Assembly: GCA_910585965.1 (NCBI GenBank)
Contig: CAJUHH010000001.1
Location: 186,001-250,000 of the forward strand
DNA from: an uncultured Lachnospiraceae bacterium
Lineage (GTDB): Bacteria; Bacillota; Clostridia; Lachnospirales; Lachnospiraceae
Direction of reading: 5' to 3'
DNA length: 64,000 nt
Part shown: positions 56,668 through 64,000 of the stretch, piece after piece
Position numbering within the stretch: the first letter of the stretch is position 1
Layout: each line of letters opens with the position of its first letter
Made by a program: the position numbers and the translations under genes
The notes under the pieces: model-generated
Database searches by the model: none
What the model was told of the DNA's origin: nothing
The model's input: only the letters and a program-made list of their open reading frames with translations

Positions 56668-56689
56668 TTTTTCTCTCCTTTTCTCTATC

Positions 56690-58456
56690 TTAAGCCCCCA
56701 CCGCATGCTGTTCCTTTAAAAGAGTAAAAAATTCCTCCTCCGGCATAGGTTTGGCATAATAATATCCTTGTACCTGGTCGCACCCTATATTTTCCAGCAG
56801 GTCAATCTGTTCCTTCGTCTCAACGCCTTCGGCCAGAAGACCAAGCTCCAGCTTGTCCGCCATCAGAACCACCTGTTCCAGTATCAATTTCCCTTTATTG
56901 GACACCATCATATTTTCCATAAACTTCTTGTCCAGCTTTATCACGTCAAAAGGCGTTTCCAGCAGAATATTCAGCGAAGAATAGCCGCTCCCGAAATCAT
57001 CCATCAGCAGCGTGAACCCAGCCTCCTTCAACTGCAGGGCCTTCATGGATATCTGCTGGTCATCAGCCGACTCCGTGATTTCCAGTTCCAGCAGTTCCTT
57101 GGAAATATGATTATCCTGAATCAGCTCAGCAAGCGTCTGTATACACTCATTGTCCTGCAAATGAACTCTCGACACGTTCACCGAAACCGGGCAGGATGTA
57201 ATCCCGACATCCTCGCATCTCTTGATAAACCGGCAGGCTTCTGCCCAAATATAATAATCCACCTCTTTAATAAAGCCGTTCTCCTCAATGATCGGAATAA
57301 ACTGGTTCGGATAAATCATCCCCCTTTCAGGATGCCGCCATCTTACCAGAGCCTCCGCCCCGATGATCTCATTCTTTGTAATGCTGTATTTGGGCTGGAG
57401 ATACATCATAAATTGTCTCTCCTCAATTGCAGACTGCATGTTTTCTTCTATAAATTTCCTGTTATATAAAGATACCTTGAACTGTTCTTTATAAAATACC
57501 ACATTTGTCAGAATATTATTTTTAGCAGCCTTCCTTGCCATGGCAGACCGGTCTTCCATCTGCCGCAGCTCCATTGTCTTATCTTCCACGGTATAAATTC
57601 CATAAGATAATTGAAGCTTGACATCCTTAAAATTGCTGATCCTTTCATCCAAATGACTGACCAGTTCCGTCAGCTCCCCTTCCTCTTCATATTCCGTCAC
57701 GATCATGAACACATCGCTGCGCAGATTAATAAAAAACTGCTTCTCATGGCAGTATTCTTCCAGCTGCTGGATGATAAAGCTCAGAATTTCATCCCCGAAT
57801 TTTTCCCCGTACAAATCGTTGATAATTTTAAACTTGCGGATATCGAACTGGACAAATGCAATATCCTTTGGCGAAGAAAATATCAGATTGTATACATTCC
57901 TTCTGAAATTACGGACAGCGCTGATATTTTTAATCATGCTCTGCATTTCGTCCATTCTCGCAATATCTTCCAACTCAATGCTGTTCTCCACTGCGCTCTT
58001 AAAATATTCCTCCAGCATCTTCTCCAGTATGCTGATGCTTGCATTCAGCGCCCTTGGGCATTTCTTTAAAATCAGCCCTTCCTGGCGGATCGCCGCCATC
58101 TCCTCCGGCTTCGATATATCCTTCCCAAGAATATCCCTGCAATTAATCGCTCCGCCCATTCTCTCCGTAAAAAGCCTGATAAATTCATCTGTCTTTTTAT
58201 TCCCGTATATTTCCAGCTCCCTGTCCTGAGAATCATAGAAGCCAAGGGCAATTCCCAACACCATCAGGGATGCCGTTATACAGCCGCAGACCCCTCCCTG
58301 GCGCATACCGCCCCCAAAGCATGTGCTGATTTTCAACGCCATTTTCAGATCCATCCCAAAATCTTCCGCAAACGCCCCGAATAACGCCTGCGAACAATGA
58401 TACTGCTGATGCAGAAGCTGCTCCGCCTTTTCCTGATGTGTCATACAATCCCCCAT
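56690..58456 (-). CDS. C_GCAxxG_C_C redox domain fused to degenerate GGDEF and EAL phosphodiesterase
   Basis: 588 residues. Residues about 5-145 match the C_GCAxxG_C_C family: [26 protein letters not shown] and INCRDILG plus a later KKCP, the Cys pattern of this presumed redox protein. A GGDEF-like domain (about 165-300) keeps [12 protein letters not shown] but has RSDVF for the GGDEF motif, so it is probably inactive. The EAL domain (about 325-580) is intact: [32 protein letters not shown] and AEGVET. It should hydrolyse cyclic di-GMP, perhaps under redox control. No membrane segment. Confidence 0.85.
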   Translation of the reverse strand: MGDCMTHQEKAEQLLHQQYHCSQALFGAFAEDFGMDLKMALKISTCFGGGMRQGGVCGCITASLMVLGIALGFYDSQDRELEIYGNKKTDEFIRLFTERMGGAINCRDILGKDISKPEEMAAIRQEGLILKKCPRALNASISILEKMLEEYFKSAVENSIELEDIARMDEMQSMIKNISAVRNFRRNVYNLIFSSPKDIAFVQFDIRKFKIINDLYGEKFGDEILSFIIQQLEEYCHEKQFFINLRSDVFMIVTEYEEEGELTELVSHLDERISNFKDVKLQLSYGIYTVEDKTMELRQMEDRSAMARKAAKNNILTNVVFYKEQFKVSLYNRKFIEENMQSAIEERQFMMYLQPKYSITKNEIIGAEALVRWRHPERGMIYPNQFIPIIEENGFIKEVDYYIWAEACRFIKRCEDVGITSCPVSVNVSRVHLQDNECIQTLAELIQDNHISKELLELEITESADDQQISMKALQLKEAGFTLLMDDFGSGYSSLNILLETPFDVIKLDKKFMENMMVSNKGKLILEQVVLMADKLELGLLAEGVETKEQIDLLENIGCDQVQGYYYAKPMPEEEFFTLLKEQHAVGA

Positions 58457-58613
58457 TTCCCTTTCCGGCCGCGCCGGAATCCATTAATCGGTTCCAGTCC
58501 GCGTTCTTACGTAACCCGAAAAATACCTATGTTGTTATTTTAACAAATTCAAAGGGGATTGTGAAGCAAAGAATGCTTTGGAAGACAGAATTTAATCCTA
58601 ATTTTTCCTTTTT

Positions 58614-58958
58614 TTAAAAATTAGTCCCGTTCCATCCCCATTTTCTTGCCTCTTCATATTTGATATAGATCCTGTTCTGTTTTATTCCCAGCTCCTTTTC
58701 ATAAATCCCGCTTACTATCTCCGTCATTTTTCTTGCAGCGGTATCCCTGATCTCGCCGAATACTTTTACCTCTATAAATGCCGTCGGCTGCTTTTTATCG
58801 CCCCGGAAATACAAATCGCAATGATCTTCTATTTCTACCATCAGCCAATCCTCCGTCTTGCCCGGAATAATGGATATATTTTCTCCCAGCCTCTTCCTGA
58901 TCGTATCTTTCTGTTCCTCTGTCATAACAATATTTACTTTTGAGCTAATAAATGGCAT
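58614..58958 (-). CDS. Tautomerase/MIF-superfamily protein
   Basis: 114 residues from ATG 58956-58958, with GGAGG 8 nt upstream. The start matters: MPFISSKVN gives the N-terminal proline after Met removal, the catalytic base of MIF/tautomerase proteins. The rest follows the two beta-alpha-beta layout (EEQKDTIRKRLGENISIIPG, YFRGDKKQPTAFIEVKVFG). Substrate unknown. Similar small proteins annotated as phenylpyruvate tautomerase/MIF-related occur in Clostridia. It stands alone between the EAL gene and the ligase-like gene. Confidence 0.8.
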   Translation of the reverse strand: MPFISSKVNIVMTEEQKDTIRKRLGENISIIPGKTEDWLMVEIEDHCDLYFRGDKKQPTAFIEVKVFGEIRDTAARKMTEIVSGIYEKELGIKQNRIYIKYEEARKWGWNGTNF

Positions 58959-59066
58959 TTCTTCTTCCTCCTGACCTTGATATTCCTTATTATATTGATC
59001 CATTTTCTTATACCCATTTTACCATAATCTTTTTTCTTTCCATGCGTTCCGCACATATAGCGCTTT

Positions 59067-60755
59067 TTACGGCACTATTTGCCTTTTCTTATTTTCCCTT
59101 GCCAGAGCCTCCCCCATTCCAAGCATTAGAAAAATAAAAGGCGTACTTAAGATCTGCTGAAAGCTCACGATATTATGTATCGTATAGGCAAACGCGCTCA
59201 GCCCAAATATATACAGATATTTCCCTCTGCCGTCCGCCGCTTTTTCTGCCAAACGAACATACCGAAAAACCGCGCTGCAAAATATACCAGCATAACAAAG
59301 AAATCCGAATAATCCCTGGTTCACCAGCACCGTCAGCCACTCGTTATGGGCATTCGTCAGCCTCGCCCCGTCAAATTGTTTGATGACTGATTTTGCCAGA
59401 TCCGGCAATGTATACAGATAGGAAGCAAAGCAATCCGGCCCTGCCCCTGCCAGCTTTCTCCATCCATGCATATTCCTATAAATCTCCATTCCTGCGGACC
59501 ACGTCGCTCCTCTTGCGCTGCCCCAATGCTCGCTGAACACCAATGGCGACAGCCTCCCCATAAAACGGATGCCGCCTTCTATCCTCGTATTTAACACAAG
59601 CAGGAGAATATATACCCCGGCTGCGACCGCAGCCCCCAATACCACGATCTGCCGCGCCATCCGAAAACTCTTCATATCCAACTCTTTTTTCCTTCCAGCC
59701 AGGCAGAAAAACAAGTATATGGCACAAAGCGGGACGAGCAAAAATAAAGTAATCCGGGAAAATGTAATCCAGTCGCTCCATGTTCCGCTATAATAGTCAA
59801 ATGCATCCGGCTGCAATATCCTCCACAGCCTCAGCCCCTGGCAGACCGCGCAAAAGAATACAGCCAATTCCAAAAAACGCTTCATCCTTCCTATACTTTT
59901 GAAAGAAAGGCAGAATACAAAAATATACAGCCCGACAAACACAATAAACGCGCTGTTGCTTCCCTGGCTGACCCCGGTGGCAATCCCTATTAAAGTACAT
60001 AAAAAGCCAGACAGGCGCTGCCATGCCTTCTCCCCGAACCAGTAAAGGACGAACCCGACAGGAAACAGCACGGACCAGAACCCGCAATACCAGTTGATAT
60101 TCCCCAGAGTGGACAAAAAACTACTGTTTGCCCCTTGTATTTCTATAGGAAAAACAGAAAAACGGTTTAACAAGCCCAAGGAAAAAACAACCGTTGCCGC
60201 TGCCATAAACGCCAAAATCAATTTTTCTTCATATTCCCAGAAATGAGCGACCAGAAAATACGAAAGCACAAAAGCAAGCTGCGTCGCAAGCCCCATATTC
60301 CATCCCTTTTCCCCCCAAAAAGCTATTTCCTTAAAATCCGAACCTATGTAAGAAACTACTGCGCTGACCCCATAAGCCGCTACAGCCCAATCCGTTGCCG
60401 AAAAACAGGCTCCGTCCAATATCCTCTTAATTCCCCCTGCCCTTCCGATATTTTCTTTTGCCCGAAACAAAACACATGCCAATGCAAACGGAAGAATCAA
60501 TGAAAAACCGCCAATCGTCATCACTTTATAAAAATTAAATTTTTCTCTTCCTACATTCGTATATCCGTCTTTTAGATAAAAAGGATACAAACAGAAAACA
60601 ATAAACAAATATGCGGTCAAAAGCAAGGGAACCGCCTCTTCGCAAAATCCGCGGAAAGAAAATCCCCCTTCTTCCTCTATCTCTTCCTGCCCGCCATCCT
60701 GGCAGATGCTTTCCGTTTCCCTGTCATATTCCTCTCTTTTCTGCTCTTCCGCCAT
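59067..60755 (-). CDS. O-antigen ligase/polymerase-like membrane protein
   Basis: 562 residues with about twelve hydrophobic helices, a large outside loop near residues 405-470 and the conserved end of Wzy/WaaL-like proteins (RLTNAHNEWLTVLVNQGLFGFLCYAGI). In Gram-positives such proteins act on cell-surface glycans or teichoic-acid-like polymers. The start overlaps the AI-2E family permease by 32 nt. The acidic N-terminal 30 residues face the cytosol. Exact substrate unknown. Confidence 0.8.
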   Translation of the reverse strand: MAEEQKREEYDRETESICQDGGQEEIEEEGGFSFRGFCEEAVPLLLTAYLFIVFCLYPFYLKDGYTNVGREKFNFYKVMTIGGFSLILPFALACVLFRAKENIGRAGGIKRILDGACFSATDWAVAAYGVSAVVSYIGSDFKEIAFWGEKGWNMGLATQLAFVLSYFLVAHFWEYEEKLILAFMAAATVVFSLGLLNRFSVFPIEIQGANSSFLSTLGNINWYCGFWSVLFPVGFVLYWFGEKAWQRLSGFLCTLIGIATGVSQGSNSAFIVFVGLYIFVFCLSFKSIGRMKRFLELAVFFCAVCQGLRLWRILQPDAFDYYSGTWSDWITFSRITLFLLVPLCAIYLFFCLAGRKKELDMKSFRMARQIVVLGAAVAAGVYILLLVLNTRIEGGIRFMGRLSPLVFSEHWGSARGATWSAGMEIYRNMHGWRKLAGAGPDCFASYLYTLPDLAKSVIKQFDGARLTNAHNEWLTVLVNQGLFGFLCYAGIFCSAVFRYVRLAEKAADGRGKYLYIFGLSAFAYTIHNIVSFQQILSTPFIFLMLGMGEALARENKKRQIVP

Positions 60756-61815
60756 CCCTGTCCACTCCTGTCCTGTCTTTCATAAAACGATAAACCTCAT
60801 AAATGGTAATTAGCGCCAAAGGTCCCTTCACAATGCCGAATACGCCGAATAATTTCACTCCCGCATACACGGAAAATAAAATCGCCACCGGAAATATCCC
60901 CATTCTCTCCCCGATCAGCTTCGGCTCCAAAAACTCCCGCGTCAAGGCGCAAACTACATATAGAATAACACAAATTACCGCCTTTGCATAATATCCATTC
61001 AAAATCTGCCAGAATGCCAGGGGCATCAATACCAATCCCGTCCCGATAAAAGGCAGCATGTCCATGAATCCAGTAAACAAACCAATTATAATACCGTCCT
61101 CGAACCCTCCCAGGAACAGCGCCGATGCGCACAGCAAACTGATGATCCATAAGATAATGAACTGCGCTTTCAGGAAAGTCCCGATATGGCGGAATACTCT
61201 CTTTCCTATCCTTATCACACACCCCAGCTCCTCTTTTTCCCGCACTTTCTTCATAATCTCATTATAATCCTTTGCCAGCAGCACCGCCGCAATAATCATA
61301 ATTGCAAGAAAACTGGCGAGTCCCACGATATCTTTTACATATCCCATCGACTCATTCATAATTTTCGGCACTACCTGCACCTGGAAATTTTCAATAAATA
61401 CATCCACTCTCTCCATAATAAAATTCTCAATCTTCGCCCCGTCCATGCCAAACTTTTTCTCTATCCCGTCACAACAGCTTCCAACGAAAACAAAAAATTT
61501 TTCTTCAAAAAGATCGATCTGCCCGAATAAATCCCCCAGCTTCTGAAAAATAAAAACAGCCAGGCACCAAATACCCATTCCTGCCGTCACGCAGAAAAGC
61601 AAAAGAATACTGGCGGCCAAAACTCCCTTTTTTATATGGTATTTATTTTGCACTTTTTCCAACATAGGATGAAGAAGCGCAACGAATGCAAATGCAAAAA
61701 GAAAAGGGGCCGCCAACGGACTTAAAAAGCGAAATCCTATGTATACCCCTGTTACTATTGCAGCAAGCCATGCATATTCTTTTAATTTCACAGCCGTCTT
61801 TTCATCCATAACCAT
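60724..61815 (-). CDS. AI-2E family transporter (YdiK/TqsA-type permease)
   Basis: 363 residues, about eight hydrophobic helices in two blocks separated by an amphipathic stretch (GIEKKFGMDGAKIENFI), with the family features LFTGFMDMLPFIGTGLVLMP and FLEPKLIGERMGI. The family exports diverse small molecules; its name comes from one E. coli member. The long C-terminus ends in a charged region. It overlaps the O-antigen ligase-like gene. Confidence 0.85.
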   Translation of the reverse strand: MVMDEKTAVKLKEYAWLAAIVTGVYIGFRFLSPLAAPFLFAFAFVALLHPMLEKVQNKYHIKKGVLAASILLLFCVTAGMGIWCLAVFIFQKLGDLFGQIDLFEEKFFVFVGSCCDGIEKKFGMDGAKIENFIMERVDVFIENFQVQVVPKIMNESMGYVKDIVGLASFLAIMIIAAVLLAKDYNEIMKKVREKEELGCVIRIGKRVFRHIGTFLKAQFIILWIISLLCASALFLGGFEDGIIIGLFTGFMDMLPFIGTGLVLMPLAFWQILNGYYAKAVICVILYVVCALTREFLEPKLIGERMGIFPVAILFSVYAGVKLFGVFGIVKGPLALITIYEVYRFMKDRTGVDRDGGRAEKRGI

Positions 61816-61892
61816 CCCGTCCTTATGCTATCTTCCAATACTTTAGTATAAGTCATTTTCGGGAAATTATTGATCATCTGCCTTTCTGTTTT

Positions 61893-62600
61893 TCAGGTAT
61901 TAACTGGCAAAAACGGCAAAAAAGCCTTCTCCGACGGCACAATATCAAACCGCATTTCCTTTCCTGTCGCCGGATGGCAAAATTCCAGCCTGTAAGCACA
62001 CAGAGCCGTATATTTTATCCCTTCCCTGCGGCTATAACTTATCGATCTTTCGTTTCCGTATTTCACATCCCCCAGCAGAGGCATGCCCGCATGCGCCATC
62101 TGCACCCTGATCTGATGATGCCTTCCTGTCTTCAGCCATATACGGGCCAGCGCCGTTTCCAGCCCTTCCTCCTCTTCCTTTCTCCTCTCTATGATCTCAT
62201 AAGAAAGCTCTGCCCGTTTTCCCTTTCCTTTTTCTACCACTCTTGAAACATTCGACTTACCATCCCTTTCCAGGTCATCTGCCAGAATAATTTTCCCTTC
62301 CGGCGTCTTTCCCCCTTCGGCCAGAACTACGGCATAATATTGTTTATTCATCGTCTGCCCTTTGCTCTGCCTGCCCAAATCCCCTGCTGCTCTCTTTGTC
62401 CTTGCAAAAACCAAGACGCCCTCCACCGGCTGGTCCAAACGATGCACAGCCGCCACATAAGGCGTCCTGAAATACTTTTTTAATTCCGTTTCCATATCCG
62501 TTTCACCCAGGCGGGCCGTCTGGACTGCAGCCCCTGCCCTTTTATGGCATACGATAATCTCTTTATCTTCATATAAAATATCTTCTCTTTTGATCCTCAT
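61893..62600 (-). CDS. RluA-family pseudouridine synthase
   Basis: 235 residues with the catalytic motif HRLDQPVEGVLVFART (Asp in RLD), 'IWLKTGRHHQIRVQMAHAGMPLLGD' and the closing CHPATGKEMRFD. It modifies uridine to pseudouridine in rRNA or tRNA. It lacks an S4 domain. The start overlaps the stop of the Panacea gene by 4 nt, which is unusual for a housekeeping gene next to a TA module. Confidence 0.92.
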   Translation of the reverse strand: MRIKREDILYEDKEIIVCHKRAGAAVQTARLGETDMETELKKYFRTPYVAAVHRLDQPVEGVLVFARTKRAAGDLGRQSKGQTMNKQYYAVVLAEGGKTPEGKIILADDLERDGKSNVSRVVEKGKGKRAELSYEIIERRKEEEEGLETALARIWLKTGRHHQIRVQMAHAGMPLLGDVKYGNERSISYSRREGIKYTALCAYRLEFCHPATGKEMRFDIVPSEKAFLPFLPVNT

Positions 62601-63391
62601 CCAGCCCTCTCTCCCAACTTTGCCTCGATATAGCGGTCCAGCCCTCTCGCCGAACCAATCCCGTATTCCCGGAATACCCCTTCAAAATATTCTTTCATGC
62701 TTTCCTTCGATACTACCTTTTGGGAAGGCTCGTCTGCCCCGCATCCTTTTCTTGCATCCATCCACGGCTTTTCATTGTGCGTGATCATTTCCAGAGCCTT
62801 TCCGCTATATTTCCCAAAACAGTCAATTACCAGATCGGCCGCTATTCTCTCCTTATCCGACAGCCCGTCCGATCTCCCGGCAAATAATGCAAACCGTTTA
62901 TCCTCGATCGGATTATATTTAAAATCCCGGAAGAGAAAATACACTTTCTCATATACCGGCCCGTGCTGCCATGCACAGCAGTCTTCCGGGAAAAACTCCG
63001 TGCCAAAAAGCGCCATATAAATCCCTTGGATATAATAAAGCAGCTTCTGCAGCGCCAAAGGCGTTACTTCCTCCATCCGCTCAAAAATATAGGCGATGCT
63101 GACCAGCATTTTCCCGGATATTCCAAACGCCCCTCCGTCATCCGCCGCTTCCACAGCTTTCTCGCCGCTCTCTTTTTCCGCCCTGCGATACTGCTCCTCC
63201 CGTTCTTTGATATTAGCATCTATCAGCCCCGGTATATGCATTCTTTCCCCGCATTCTTTGCATACTGCCTCCGTCAGTATAAATTCATATTCCCTGCCCC
63301 TGACCTCCTCTTTATACCTTACTTTTCGCAGCTCATATTCTGTATGCTTTCTGCATTCTATGCAAAAATCCAAATTTCTTTTTTCTGCCAC
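62597..63391 (-). CDS. MqsA-like zinc finger fused to Panacea antitoxin domain
   Basis: 264 residues from GTG 63389-63391, with GGGAGG 6 nt upstream; ATG 63397 is an alternative. The N-terminus has two CxxC pairs (CIECRKH and CKECGERM), a zinc finger as in MqsA antitoxins. Residues about 100-250 are a Panacea domain: LQKLLYYIQGIYMALFG, CCAWQHGPVYEKVYFLF and the helix after. It is preceded 29 nt upstream by an MqsR-like toxin gene. It is the antitoxin of a hybrid module. Confidence 0.8.
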   Translation of the reverse strand: MAEKRNLDFCIECRKHTEYELRKVRYKEEVRGREYEFILTEAVCKECGERMHIPGLIDANIKEREEQYRRAEKESGEKAVEAADDGGAFGISGKMLVSIAYIFERMEEVTPLALQKLLYYIQGIYMALFGTEFFPEDCCAWQHGPVYEKVYFLFRDFKYNPIEDKRFALFAGRSDGLSDKERIAADLVIDCFGKYSGKALEMITHNEKPWMDARKGCGADEPSQKVVSKESMKEYFEGVFREYGIGSARGLDRYIEAKLGERAG

Positions 63392-63420
63392 GGCCATCCT
63401 CCCGTTCCATGCCACATTCT

Positions 63421-63807
63421 TTACTTAAAAGCATAAGCCACCGGGCGGCTTTGTTTATGAAAGGAAACCACTATGACAAACCGGCTTTCCAGTTTGTTGA
63501 GCTTAATATATAAAGAAACTTTTTCTTTTTCCGTTCCAAACCTCTGCCATAGCTTTACATCTTTTCCGAATATATACAAGATTTCCCGTTCAAATCCCGC
63601 ATGCCTGTTCCTTACAGCCCCGCAAAAATCATCCGCCGTAAGATTCATCAAAATATCCTTGCTTCCTGCCTCGCCAATTACATAATCCTTATATAAATCA
63701 AAATTCGCCTGTCGTTTCCTGCTTACATCTATCCGATATTGATCGGCTCCTATCAGCGCTTTTACTCCTGCCACATATTTTTCTACTTCTTCATAACTCC
63801 CGTGCAA
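63421..63807 (-). CDS. MqsR-like toxin
   Basis: 128 residues from TTG 63805-63807, which has AAAGGAG 8 nt upstream. The end pattern 'MNLTADDFCGAVRN...LYIKLNKLESRFVIVVSFHKQ' follows that of MqsR (GLSESDFYKSM, then VYLKITV...VLIVSFKEK). MqsR is a RelE-fold mRNA interferase. The partner antitoxin has an MqsA-like zinc finger but a Panacea domain in place of MqsA's helix-turn-helix. Toxicity not shown. Confidence 0.7.
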   Translation of the reverse strand: MHGSYEEVEKYVAGVKALIGADQYRIDVSRKRQANFDLYKDYVIGEAGSKDILMNLTADDFCGAVRNRHAGFEREILYIFGKDVKLWQRFGTEKEKVSLYIKLNKLESRFVIVVSFHKQSRPVAYAFK

Positions 63808-63846
63808 CCGATCTTCTCCTTTGACTGTCCCCGCCGCAAAAACCCC

Positions 63847-64000
63847 TTATACTTTAAACCGATATCCGACCCCCCATATCGTTTCAATATATTGCGGCTT
63901 GGCGGTATCAAATTCTATTTTTTCCCTGATTTTCTTAATGTGTACCGTCACGGTAGCGATATCGCCGATCGAATCCATATCCCATATTTCCCGGAACAGC
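63847..64000 (-). CDS. OmpR-family response regulator, C-terminal part (5' end outside window)
   Basis: About 50 residues end in IETIWGVGYRFKV, the winged-helix signature of OmpR/PhoB regulators (preceded by TVTVHIKKIREKIE). The stop is at 63847-63849. The receiver domain lies beyond the window edge. It is read in the same direction as the MqsR gene, but 40 nt separate them. Confidence 0.9.
   Translation of the reverse strand, partial: LFREIWDMDSIGDIATVTVHIKKIREKIEFDTAKPQYIETIWGVGYRFKV

Overview
The window comes from a strictly anaerobic, spore-forming, Gram-positive member of the Clostridia, most like a Lachnospiraceae gut bacterium. This is inferred from gene content: pyruvate:ferredoxin oxidoreductase, a flavin reductase-rubredoxin fusion, an FprA-type flavoprotein, spore genes (yabP, yabQ, spoIIE-like, cotS), a short prolyl-tRNA synthetase and agr-type peptide signalling. 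No rRNA, tRNA, CRISPR array or insertion sequence was recognised.

Region 1 (1-17,650, all minus strand) is the notable part. It is one tightly packed run of genes read from agrA leftward out of the window. A complete agr quorum-sensing cassette comes first: response regulator AgrA, histidine kinase AgrC, a peptide precursor AgrD and a processing peptidase AgrB. It runs straight into a phage-tail/type VI-like contractile injection apparatus: a probable sheath, two tube paralogues, a PAAR-like (DUF4280) effector with a C-terminal peptidoglycan-enzyme-like domain, a membrane-anchored candidate immunity protein, two FHA proteins, two PP2C phosphatases, a VgrG spike, small accessory proteins and a second VgrG-like gene cut by the window edge. 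AgrB is fused in frame to a von Willebrand A protein. An intrinsic terminator after the tube genes probably separates the abundant parts from the scarce ones. Baseplate, ATPase and kinase genes would be expected to the left, outside the window.

Region 2 (17,722-33,800) is accessory. It holds the flavin reductase-rubredoxin, a Panacea-domain antitoxin with a membrane partner under a promoter overlapped by a LexA-like box, a scar where a truncated aldo/keto reductase meets a truncated PTS permease, a phospho-beta-glucosidase with a NagB-like enzyme, a raffinose-type alpha-galactoside operon with a divergent AraC regulator, an orphan LytTR regulator, a BlaI-BlaR-like pair with a tiny secreted protein, and a RelBE module.

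Region 3 (33,873-64,000) is mostly core. It holds an intracellular GH13 enzyme, ftsH-hpt-tilS-spoIIE-like-divIC-yabQ-yabP-S4-HU-mazG, a PEGA protein, cotS, cca, ackA, nifJ, fprA, proS, a redox-domain/EAL phosphodiesterase fusion, a tautomerase, an O-antigen ligase-like protein, an AI-2E permease, an RluA enzyme, a second Panacea module (with an MqsR-like toxin) and the end of an OmpR-type regulator.
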